DNA of 5,939 nt, taken from assembly GCA_013151465.1 (NCBI GenBank), contig JAADIF010000066.1, positions 1-5,939 of the forward strand. The letters are read 5' to 3'. Origin of the DNA: Microcaldota archaeon. Lineage in GTDB: Archaea > Aenigmatarchaeota > Aenigmatarchaeia > QMZP01 > QMZT01. The notes beneath the pieces are model-generated. The model did no database searches, was not told where the DNA came from, and saw only the letters and a list, made by a program, of their open reading frames with translations. The number at the start of each line of letters is the position of its first letter. Positions within the stretch are counted from its first letter, which is position 1. Shown here piece after piece: positions 1 through 4,496 of this stretch. Made by a program: the position numbers and the translations under genes.

Positions 1-2
1 GA

Positions 3-758
3 AAACGTATGAATGTATTGGAAAAAATGAAACAGACAGAAAGAATTGATGTATGTTATGTCGTGTACCCTCCCACCGTCATGAAGGACCCCTCCACAGG
101 GAAATTAAACGGGCATATGATAGACACATTGGAGGCCATACTTAAACCGATAAATGTAAAACCTGTTTATCACGAACAGGCATGGGGAACAGCCGTATTG
201 GGCTTGAAAAGCGGAATATGTGACATCGTGGCATCTGCTTTCTTTATAAAAATACCAAGAGCGTATTCAGTAGCGTTCACAAAGCCCCTCTTCTATGTAG
301 GCGATGCTGCATTAGTTAGAAAAAATGATAACAGGTTTTCTTCAATCTGGGATGCAGACAAAAAAGGTGTTGTGGTGGCGGTCGCCAATGGGGAATCTGG
401 ACATGAATTTGTAAAGGAGAATTTCAAAAAAGCTGACATAAGGGCAATCGATGTGGAAGGCGGGGACCTTTCCAGAGTGTATCTAGAGGTCTCTTCAGGA
501 AGGGCGGATATAGCGATAACTGACGCATGGAACATAAAGCTTTATTCTGAAAAGCACGATGATGTCAAGCCGCTTTTCATTGAAAAGCCGTTCAATATGA
601 ATCCGGTTGCATGGGCCGTCCGCCAGGACGAAACCGAATTCATGAGGTTCATAGAAAACTCTTTGAATGCATTAGAAGCGAATGGCAAACTAAAGGAATT
701 TGAAAAAAGATATGATGCGCATTGGCTGCACGAAACAAAGACATACAACGTCGAGTGA
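3..758 (+). CDS. Amino-acid ABC transporter substrate-binding protein, family 3 (5' partial)
   Basis: This is the extracellular receptor of a polar amino-acid importer; it would bind its ligand outside the cell and deliver it to the permease encoded next. Counting from the ATG at 9, the two-lobe family-3 fold is recognisable: YPPTVMKDPSTGKLNGHMID (about 20-39), the ligand-carboxylate arginine region IPRAYSVAFTKPLFY (R84), the NGESG loop (128-132), and GRADIAITDAW (164-174), where D172 lies where the ligand amino group is usually held. No signal peptide or lipobox is present, and the frame is open to the left edge (first full codon at 3). The ATG at 9 falls where the mature domain normally begins (VLEKMKQTERIDV), and no ribosome-binding site is visible. 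The true start with its export signal is therefore probably outside the window. The stop lies 4 bases before the permease start, so the two are almost certainly co-transcribed. The substrate cannot be named; the family is known for His, Arg, Gln, Cys and related ligands. Confidence 0.9.
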   Translation, partial: KRMNVLEKMKQTERIDVCYVVYPPTVMKDPSTGKLNGHMIDTLEAILKPINVKPVYHEQAWGTAVLGLKSGICDIVASAFFIKIPRAYSVAFTKPLFYVGDAALVRKNDNRFSSIWDADKKGVVVAVANGESGHEFVKENFKKADIRAIDVEGGDLSRVYLEVSSGRADIAITDAWNIKLYSEKHDDVKPLFIEKPFNMNPVAWAVRQDETEFMRFIENSLNALEANGKLKEFEKRYDAHWLHETKTYNVE

Positions 759-762
759 TTTT

Positions 763-1428
763 ATGTATTCTTTTAATTTCCTTTTTATTTTCTCTTATTG
801 GCATGTGTTTTTAGCAGGTCTAATTGTCACGCTTTTGCTGGCGTTGTCGACATTTGCATGTGCTTTCGTTATAGCAATAGCATTAGTCGTGATTAAAAAA
901 AGCGGCAACATGATTCTTGGAAAAATCGCCGATATTTATTCATTCGTTTTCAAGTCAATACCTGCATTGGTAATGATAATCTGGATATACTATGCATTGC
1001 CGCTTTTTCTGAATGTCGCGCTTTCGCCATTTGTGGCGGCTTTGGTGGCCCTCTCATTAAATCTTTCCCCTTTTGTTTCGGAATCCATTATCTCTGGCAT
1101 CAATGCCATCCCAAAGGGGCAATATGAAAGCGCATTGCTTCTCGGGATGAATAAAATTCAGGCGATGAGATTTGTTGTGTTTCCTCAGGTATTGAAAAAC
1201 ATAATGCCGGATCTCATGGGGTGGTTCGTGACAGAACTGAAATTCACATCGCTCGCAAGCATAATAGGCCTCAATGAACTTCTTCATGTTTCAAATATTA
1301 TAATCAGTCACACATTTCTCCCTTTTGAGGTTTACACAATGCTTGCGCTCATTTACCTGTTGTTTGTAGGCGCAATTGAGATTGCAGTCAAGAGAAGCAA
1401 AAGGATAAACTACAAGGTGTTGATATGA
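763..1428 (+). CDS. Amino-acid ABC transporter permease (HisM/GlnP type)
   Basis: This is the membrane channel subunit of the importer, 221 residues. Hydrophobic segments lie at about 15-44, 61-85, 88-106 and 188-208, with a weaker one around 150-175, which is consistent with the usual five-helix family architecture. FKSIPALVMIIWIYYALP (63-80) corresponds to the family's helix-2 signature RGTPLLVQLFFIYFGLP. The EAA coupling loop that docks on the ATPase is clear at about 113-141: INAIPKGQYESALLLGMNKI and then FPQ. I chose the ATG at 763 over an in-frame ATG at 700. The latter would overlap the binding-protein gene by about 60 bases and add a hydrophilic tail unlike the family. GAGTGA at 753-758 is a modest ribosome-binding site that overlaps the upstream stop. 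The 3' end overlaps the ATPase start as ATGA, a sign of translational coupling. Confidence 0.93.
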   Translation: MYSFNFLFIFSYWHVFLAGLIVTLLLALSTFACAFVIAIALVVIKKSGNMILGKIADIYSFVFKSIPALVMIIWIYYALPLFLNVALSPFVAALVALSLNLSPFVSESIISGINAIPKGQYESALLLGMNKIQAMRFVVFPQVLKNIMPDLMGWFVTELKFTSLASIIGLNELLHVSNIIISHTFLPFEVYTMLALIYLLFVGAIEIAVKRSKRINYKVLI

Positions 1429-2102
1429 GTTCCGATATTATTGAAATAAAAAACATTTCGAAAAGTTTTGGCAATTTAACGGTTTTCCGCAACCTTTCGG
1501 TAAGCATAAAGAGGGATGAAAAGATATTAATAACGGGCCCCAACGGCAGCGGAAAAACGACATTGCTTCGCTGCATTGCCGCGTTGGAAAGGGTAGATAA
1601 CGGCAAGATTATAGTTGACGGGTTCAAAATTAATCCTTATGATTCTTGGAATAATGTAGAAAAGTTTATGAAAAAACAAAAAATCGGTTTTGTTTTCCAA
1701 GAAATACAATTGTGGCCTCATTTTACAGCACTGGAAAATCTGACAAAACCCTTTATTGTTGCAAAGGGCATTTCCAAAAACACGGCAAATAAAATGGCTG
1801 AAGAGATTCTAACAATTTTTGGTCTCGATGGGAAAAAATATCAATATCCAGATTTTTTATCGGGCGGGCAGAAAAGAAGGTTGTTCATAGCGAGGGCCTT
1901 GATTATGGATCCGGAAATACTCATTTTAGATGAGATAACAGCCAATCTTGACATCGAATTGAAAAGAGAGATATTTTCCATAATAAGGAAATTAATGAAG
2001 AATAAAACTGTTATCATAGTGACTCATGATATGAGCAATATCCCAGAATTTATTGATAAAATTTATCGTCTTGAAAAAGGAAGATTAATCTCATTACATT
2101 AA
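1425..2102 (+). CDS. Amino-acid ABC transporter ATP-binding protein
   Basis: This is the cytoplasmic ATPase that powers the importer, 225 residues. All nucleotide-binding motifs are intact: Walker A GPNGSGKT (38-45), Q-loop FQE (91-93), ABC signature LSGGQ (145-149), Walker B ILILDE (165-170), D-loop NLD (174-176) and H-loop His201. The length and the FQEIQLWPHFTALEN segment fit the GlnQ/HisP group. The start is supported by AAGGTG at 1414-1419, a strong archaeal-type ribosome-binding site 5 bases ahead of the ATG; the ATG overlaps the permease stop as ATGA. The residue before the signature and the QKRR after it deviate slightly from the common LSGGQQQR, which is within normal variation. The gene is last in the operon, and no convincing T-tract or hairpin terminator follows it at 2103-2198. 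The exact substrate is not deducible. Confidence 0.95.
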   Translation: MSSDIIEIKNISKSFGNLTVFRNLSVSIKRDEKILITGPNGSGKTTLLRCIAALERVDNGKIIVDGFKINPYDSWNNVEKFMKKQKIGFVFQEIQLWPHFTALENLTKPFIVAKGISKNTANKMAEEILTIFGLDGKKYQYPDFLSGGQKRRLFIARALIMDPEILILDEITANLDIELKREIFSIIRKLMKNKTVIIVTHDMSNIPEFIDKIYRLEKGRLISLH

Positions 2103-2198
2103 CTAGCCATCGGCACCCTAAAGTCATAAAGTTAACATAACATTATAGAAACGGTTTGTTCCCTCTGTAGGCATCTCGACAGTTTCTGAATACTATCA

Positions 2199-2206
2199 TT
2201 TATAAA
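2199..2206 (+). promoter_or_regulatory. TATA box (box A) of the thrS leader transcript
   Basis: TTTATAAA matches the archaeal TATA-binding-protein site closely. Its centre is about 26-27 bases before the ATG at 2229, the spacing at which archaeal RNA polymerase normally starts, so the predicted transcript begins at or within a base or two of that ATG. The element indicates that thrS has its own promoter and is not only read from the upstream ABC operon. The purine-rich BRE upstream is poor (ACTATCA). The 96 bases between the ATPase stop and this box contain nothing else I can support. Confidence 0.75.
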
Positions 2207-2228
2207 CTTTCCCCTTCAATTATCTTCT

Positions 2229-2276
2229 ATGTTCATAAGCACCACGACGACGGGAACGCAGACGACATCCTGTTAG
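2229..2276 (+). CDS. Threonine-rich leader peptide of thrS
   Basis: This is a 15-codon ORF encoding MFISTTTTGTQTTSC and ending in TAG at 2274-2276. Seven of its residues are Thr (codons ACC, ACG x5, ACA), four of them consecutive (2241-2252). The ORF begins about where transcription from the TATA box at 2199-2206 should start, so it would be translated as a leaderless message with no Shine-Dalgarno sequence. It precedes the gene for the enzyme that charges tRNA with threonine. Thr-rich leader peptides upstream of threonine genes are the classic sensors of charged tRNA-Thr in bacteria (thrABC of Escherichia coli). Stalling at the Thr codons would report threonine or tRNA charging. The 5' Thr codons also form one arm of a competing stem (see the attenuator entry). 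The function is inferred; chance is the alternative, but promoter, codon content and downstream gene all agree. Confidence 0.8.
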   Translation: MFISTTTTGTQTTSC

Positions 2277-2325
2277 TCGTTGAAAGGTGCTCCGGGGCTT
2301 TTTTTGTCTTGTATTTTAGCGCCCC
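2238..2325 (+). promoter_or_regulatory. Putative ribosome-mediated attenuator of thrS (mutually exclusive stems)
   Basis: Segment 1 is AGCACC (2238-2243), the Ser and first Thr codons of the leader peptide. Segment 2 is GGTGCT (2286-2291) and pairs perfectly with segment 1. Segment 3 is AGCGCC (2318-2323) and pairs with the same GGTGCT with one G-U. The 1:2 stem can be extended inward by ACGAC (2244-2248 or 2262-2266) with GTCGT (2276-2280). GGGGC (2294-2298) can also pair with GCCCC (2321-2325). A run of seven T lies just after segment 2. Inferred action: with threonine plentiful, segments 1 and 2 pair and RNA polymerase releases at the T tract. With a ribosome stalled on the Thr codons, segment 1 is covered, 2:3 forms with the T tract in its loop, and transcription continues to thrS. 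The pairings are read from sequence; no energies were computed. Confidence 0.6.
2299..2305 (+). terminator. Seven-T tract, candidate regulated terminator in the thrS leader
   Basis: TTTTTTT follows the GC-rich CCGGGGC and lies 23 bases after the leader-peptide stop and 8 bases after the 3' arm of the 1:2 stem. A second T-rich stretch (TATTTTA) follows at 2312-2318. Archaeal RNA polymerase can release at short runs of T in the non-template strand without a strict hairpin requirement, so this is a credible conditional stop between leader peptide and thrS. Confidence 0.5.
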
Positions 2326-2345
2326 AGACATAAGAAGAACGGATA

Positions 2346-2391
2346 GACCGCTTCGCGGTCGGACACAACTCAAATTCAAAGGCAAGTGGAA
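2346..2391 (+). repeat. Leader hairpin repeat A
   Basis: A perfect 6-bp stem, GACCGC / GCGGTC (2346-2351 with 2355-2360), has a three-base TTC loop. It is followed directly by GGACACAAC and, 26 bases after the stem, by GTGGAA (2386-2391). It shares this order and spacing with repeats B and C. Its stem differs from B by two paired changes (C-G to T-A), so pairing is preserved while sequence changes. Confidence 0.65.
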
Positions 2392-2402
2392 GGAGGACGG
2401 AA

Positions 2403-2449
2403 GATTGCTAGCGCAATCGGACACAGCACAATTTCAAATACATGTGGAA
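2403..2449 (+). repeat. Leader hairpin repeat B
   Basis: A perfect 6-bp stem, GATTGC / GCAATC (2403-2408 with 2413-2418), encloses TAGC. GGACACAGC follows immediately, and GTGGAA (2444-2449) starts 26 bases after the stem, followed by AAATAAAA-like sequence. It is most similar to repeat C 184 bases downstream. Together with A it gives within-window covariation evidence for an RNA structure. Confidence 0.65.
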
Positions 2450-2462
2450 GAAATAAAAACCG

Positions 2463-2516
2463 GCCGCTTACATCCATTGAACAAAGCGGCATCCGTCACG
2501 GATTGCAAGGCGAGGG
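2463..2516 (+). repeat. Leader motif X (hairpins, degenerate copy of Y/Z)
   Basis: A perfect 7-bp stem, GCCGCTT (2463-2469) with AAGCGGC (2484-2490), is followed at once by ATCCG-TCA-CGGAT (2491-2503) and then ATTGCAAGGCGAGGG. It lines up with motif Y (CGCT, CA, TTGAA, AAGCG, CCGTCAC, ATT.CAAGGCGA). At the position of the Y and Z mini-ORFs the frame here reads Ala-Tyr-Ile-His-stop with no start codon, so the peptide appears lost or never existed in this copy. The 3' purine stretch GCGAGGG serves as a possible ribosome-binding site for the Y mini-ORF. Confidence 0.55.
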
Positions 2517-2521
2517 AAAGT

Positions 2522-2542
2522 ATGCTCGCTACCACGGTTTGA
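2522..2542 (+). CDS. Mini-ORF MLATTV in thrS leader (second Thr-codon element)
   Basis: A six-codon ORF with two Thr codons (ACC ACG, 2531-2536) right before Val and the stop. GCGAGGG (2510-2516) lies 5 bases ahead of the ATG as a plausible ribosome-binding site. The ORF is threaded through the 5' arms of two competing hairpins (see next entry), so a ribosome paused at the Thr pair would disrupt both. The same Ala-Thr-Thr-X-stop layout recurs at 2643-2663. Being tiny, it could be fortuitous; the recurrence is what makes it credible. Confidence 0.45.
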   Translation: MLATTV

Positions 2543-2576
2543 AACAAGCGAGAACCGTCACAGATTACAAGGCGAG
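2525..2576 (+). promoter_or_regulatory. Leader motif Y: mutually exclusive stems over the MLATTV mini-ORF
   Basis: CTCGCT (2525-2530) pairs with AGCGAG (2547-2552). ACGGTT (2534-2539), which lies in that loop and contains the second Thr codon, pairs with AACCGT (2553-2558). With no linker between AGCGAG and AACCGT and only 3 bases between the 5' arms, both stems are unlikely to coexist. CTCGC (2525-2529) can also pair with GCGAG at 2510-2514 or at 2572-2576. This many alternative perfect pairings in 70 bases suggests a switch; which state is active is not evident. Confidence 0.5.
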
Positions 2577-2586
2577 GAAAAGGGAA

Positions 2587-2634
2587 GATTGCTAACACAA
2601 TCGGACACAGCGCATTTACCAATGAAAAGTGGAA
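2587..2634 (+). repeat. Leader hairpin repeat C
   Basis: GATTG (2587-2591) pairs with CAATC (2598-2602) around CTAACA. GGACACAGC follows and GTGGAA (2629-2634) begins 27 bases after the stem. It is the third copy of the A/B element, with the innermost pair of B lost (C-G to C-A). It is followed by AAATAAAATG, where B has AAATAAAAAC; the change creates the ATG of the MSATTG mini-ORF. Confidence 0.6.
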
Positions 2635-2642
2635 TAAATAAA

Positions 2643-2663
2643 ATGTCTGCTACCACAGGATGA
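2643..2663 (+). CDS. Mini-ORF MSATTG in thrS leader (third Thr-codon element)
   Basis: A six-codon ORF with adjacent Thr codons ACC ACA (2652-2657) ending in TGA. An in-frame ATG at 2622 would give a 13-residue form. No strong ribosome-binding site is visible; the repeat-conserved GTGGAA ends 8 bases before the ATG. The stop overlaps an ATG as ATGA (2660-2663), and that ATG is in frame with thrS, so a terminating ribosome could restart there and run 36 codons into thrS. The Thr pair sits in the loop of CTGCT (2647-2651) / AGCGG (2668-2672). Its matched layout with MLATTV supports function. Confidence 0.45.
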   Translation: MSATTG

Positions 2664-2761
2664 AAAAAGCGGTCTTGGCAAGCTGTTTACCTGCGTTGCC
2701 AAGATATTGCGCAGAATGCGCACATATCTCCGCTACCAATTACAAGGCGAAATTAAGGAGG
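2647..2761 (+). promoter_or_regulatory. Leader motif Z: three-way junction and SD-masking switch before thrS
   Basis: P2 is a 9-bp stem, 2673-2681 with 2696-2704 (TCTTGGCAA / TTGCCAAGA). P3 is TGCGCA-GAA-TGCGCA (2708-2722) extended by ATAT/ATAT across one bulged C (to 2727). P1, AGCGG (2668-2672) with CCGCT (2730-2734), closes both into a compact three-way junction. AGCGG can pair instead with CTGCT (2647-2651) upstream, around the Thr-Thr codons. CTCC (2728-2731) overlaps CCGCT and can pair with GGAG (2757-2760) of the thrS ribosome-binding site. Inferred logic: a ribosome stalled at the Thr codons frees AGCGG, P1 forms, CTCC is occupied and the ribosome-binding site is open. Without stalling, AGCGG is taken upstream and CTCC can mask the site. 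Confidence 0.5.
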
Positions 2762-2762
2762 G
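2755..2762 (+). promoter_or_regulatory. thrS ribosome-binding site
   Basis: AAGGAGGG lies 5 bases before the ATG at 2768 and is the strongest Shine-Dalgarno sequence in the leader. It fixes the thrS start at 2768 and argues against the longer in-frame start at 2660, which has no such site. Confidence 0.85.
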
Positions 2763-2767
2763 ATAAG

Positions 2768-4486
2768 ATGAAGATATTGATGCTGCACGCAGATCACATT
2801 GAATGGGAGCCGAAAAAGAAGGCGATAAAATCTGCCGAGGAGACAGAAAAGAAGGTTTACAGGGTCGAAGAGGCGCTTGTTGTTTTCTCTGCGGTCGAGA
2901 AGGTCGATGAGCAAAACCCGGAAAACGTCATAGAAAAAACAGCGGAGAACGTCAAGAAGAATCTTGAGCAGCTCAAGGTCGAAAAGGTTGTCGTTTATCC
3001 GTATGCGCACCTTTCACCTGACCTCTCAAACCCGCAGGTTGCCCTTAAGGTGCTAAAGGGCCTTGAGGAAAAGCTTAAGGCGGACGGCCTTGACGTCTGG
3101 AGGGCGCCGTTTGGCTGGTACAAGGCCTTTGAGATTAAGTGCAAAGGCCATCCGCTCTCAGAACTCAGCAGGGAGATACTGCCTGAAGGCGTCGAAAAGG
3201 TCAGCAAGGCAACCGTCTCGGTTGACGAGGAATACGACCCGAAAAAGCTTCTTCGGGAGATATCAAAATCCAAGCTTGACAGGGAAAACCTGAAGGAGAA
3301 CGACCACAGGATACTGGGGCAGCGCCTTGACCTTTTCAGCTTCAACGAGGTTGCCCCCGGAATGGTGTTCTGGCATCACAAGGGGCTTATCATATACAAC
3401 GAGCTTGTGGACTTCTGGCGGCAGGAGCACAGGAAGGCGGGCTATCAGGAGATATCAACCCCCATGATTCTTGACAGGAAGCTCTGGCAGATTTCAGGTC
3501 ACTGGGAAAAGTACAAGGAGAACATATTTCTCACAAAATACGAGGATCGGGCTTTTGCGGTAAAGCCGATGAACTGCCCGGGCGGAATGCTTGTTTTCAA
3601 GGCAAAAAGCAAGTCATACAGGGACCTTCCGCTGAGGGTGGGGGAGCTTGGAATCGTCCACAGGCAGGAGCTTTCCGGAGTGCTTACCGGCCTTTTCCGC
3701 GTCATAAAGTTCACGCAGGATGACGCGCACATCTTCTGCACAGAGGAGCAGCTTGAGGATGAGATTGTAGCGATAATGGACCTTGTGGACAGGTTCTACA
3801 GGAAGTTCGGATTCACCTATCACGTGGAGCTTTCCACCCGCCCTGAAAAGAGGATAGGCGATGAAAAGATTTGGGACAAGGCGGAAAAGGCGCTTGAGGA
3901 CGTCCTGAAAAAGAAGAATATGAACTACAAGATAAACGAGGGCGATGGCGCATTCTACGGGCCCAAGATTGATTTCCATATAAAGGACTCGATGGGAAGG
4001 ACATGGCAGTGCGCAACAATCCAGCTTGACTTTGCAATGCCTGAAAGGTTTGAGCTTGAATACACGGGCGAGGACAACATGCCTCACCGCCCCGTGATGC
4101 TTCATCGGGTAATCTACGGCTCGCTTGAGCGCTTCATAGGGATACTCCTTGAGCACCTGAGTGGAAACCTTCCCGTATGGCTTTCTCCCGTGCAGGTGAG
4201 GGTGCTTTCGTTTACCGAAAAAAACAGGGAGAGTGCAGAGGCATTCTACAGGCGCCTCGAGGAGAGGGGAATTCGCGCAGAGCTTGACGCAAGCGACAAC
4301 ACGGTCGAATACAAGGTGCGCGACGCCGAGCTTCAGAAGATACCATACATAGTCGTCATAGGAAACAAGGAAGAAGAAGCAGGAACAATTGCCGTAAGGA
4401 GCAGGGGGAAGAAGGGCGTCGAGTACGGGGTAAGCCCCGACAAGTTCATTGAAAATGTCCTCTCCGAGATAAAGGAGAGGAAATAA
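2768..4486 (+). CDS. thrS: Threonyl-tRNA synthetase, archaeal type
   Basis: This enzyme attaches threonine to tRNA-Thr in the cytoplasm (class II synthetase, 572 residues). Residues 1 to about 145 form the archaeal D-aminoacyl-deacylase-like editing domain that removes mischarged serine: it begins MKILMLHADHIEWE and carries VYPYAHLS (76-83), APFGWYKAF (113-121) and KCKGHPLSELSRE (124-136). The catalytic core spans about 190-470. Its zinc ligands Cys270 (MNCPG), His321 (DDAHIF) and His446 (MLHR) are all present, as are motif 2 (HRQELSG, Arg299) and motif 3 (GSLERFIG, Arg455). The anticodon-binding domain follows from about 474 (LSPVQVRVLSF). All key residues look intact. The start at 2768 matches the family N-terminus and has a strong ribosome-binding site; an in-frame ATG at 2660 would add 36 residues that fall in the structured leader. 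Expression is probably controlled by the Thr-codon leader upstream. The gene is more GC-rich than the importer genes. Confidence 0.97.
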   Translation: MKILMLHADHIEWEPKKKAIKSAEETEKKVYRVEEALVVFSAVEKVDEQNPENVIEKTAENVKKNLEQLKVEKVVVYPYAHLSPDLSNPQVALKVLKGLEEKLKADGLDVWRAPFGWYKAFEIKCKGHPLSELSREILPEGVEKVSKATVSVDEEYDPKKLLREISKSKLDRENLKENDHRILGQRLDLFSFNEVAPGMVFWHHKGLIIYNELVDFWRQEHRKAGYQEISTPMILDRKLWQISGHWEKYKENIFLTKYEDRAFAVKPMNCPGGMLVFKAKSKSYRDLPLRVGELGIVHRQELSGVLTGLFRVIKFTQDDAHIFCTEEQLEDEIVAIMDLVDRFYRKFGFTYHVELSTRPEKRIGDEKIWDKAEKALEDVLKKKNMNYKINEGDGAFYGPKIDFHIKDSMGRTWQCATIQLDFAMPERFELEYTGEDNMPHRPVMLHRVIYGSLERFIGILLEHLSGNLPVWLSPVQVRVLSFTEKNRESAEAFYRRLEERGIRAELDASDNTVEYKVRDAELQKIPYIVVIGNKEEEAGTIAVRSRGKKGVEYGVSPDKFIENVLSEIKERK

Positions 4487-4496
4487 TCTATTTCCT
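4478..4496. terminator. Hairpin on the convergent stop codons of thrS and the - strand gene
   Basis: AGGAAATA (4478-4485) and TATTTCCT (4489-4496) form a perfect 8-bp stem with a three-base loop, centred on the one-base gap between the two stop codons. An overlapping 7-bp stem, CCTCTCC (4459-4465) with GGAGAGG (4474-4480), lies in the last thrS codons. Being symmetric, the structure could mark 3' ends in both directions. T-rich sequence on the + strand at 4512-4529 (TATTTTATTATCTTTTT-like) would suit thrS termination; no equal tract is seen in the other direction. Confidence 0.45.

Larger units (their letters stand above)
2229..2767 (+). promoter_or_regulatory. Long structured 5' leader of thrS
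   Basis: About 539 bases separate the predicted transcription start from the thrS start codon, far more than is usual in archaea. In order the leader holds: the Thr-rich leader peptide, the attenuator with T tract, hairpin repeat A, hairpin repeat B, motif X, motif Y with mini-ORF MLATTV, hairpin repeat C, motif Z with mini-ORF MSATTG, a three-way junction, and the thrS ribosome-binding site. B plus X and C plus Z line up as copies of one longer unit with a spacing of about 184 bases (2403 and 2587). Longer ORFs through this stretch have compositions dictated by the repeats and resemble no protein I know, so I treat the region as regulatory RNA. Confidence 0.65.

Noticed and set aside
700..762. 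Permease start at the ATG at 700
   Set aside because: It would overlap the binding-protein gene by 59 bases and add a hydrophilic 21-residue tail; the ATG at 763 starts right before the first membrane segment.
2309..2595. Two overlapping ORFs (77 and 69 residues) across the thrS leader
   Set aside because: Their sequences are dictated by the RNA repeats (the same short peptide strings recur in both frames), they resemble no protein family, and neither has a convincing start with ribosome-binding site; only the short Thr-Thr ends are considered.
2403..2634. CRISPR array
   Set aside because: The repeats are few, diverged and of mixed types, and spacers are not of uniform length; no cas genes are in the window.
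2682..2695. tRNA-Thr anticodon mimic in the loop of hairpin P2, as in the Escherichia coli thrS operator
   Set aside because: The 14-base loop is twice the size of an anticodon loop and, read as a U-turn loop, does not present a Thr anticodon.
2660..2767. N-terminal extension of ThrRS from the ATG at 2660 as the main start
   Set aside because: The family N-terminus matches exactly at the ATG at 2768, which has AAGGAGGG 5 bases ahead; the extension overlaps strong hairpins. Kept only as a low-interest possibility.
2229..2767. T-box riboswitch controlling thrS
   Set aside because: No T-box sequence (UGGN-bearing bulge with AAGGGUGGNACCGCG-like core) or stem I features were found, and T-boxes are a bacterial class; the leader-peptide logic explains the elements better.
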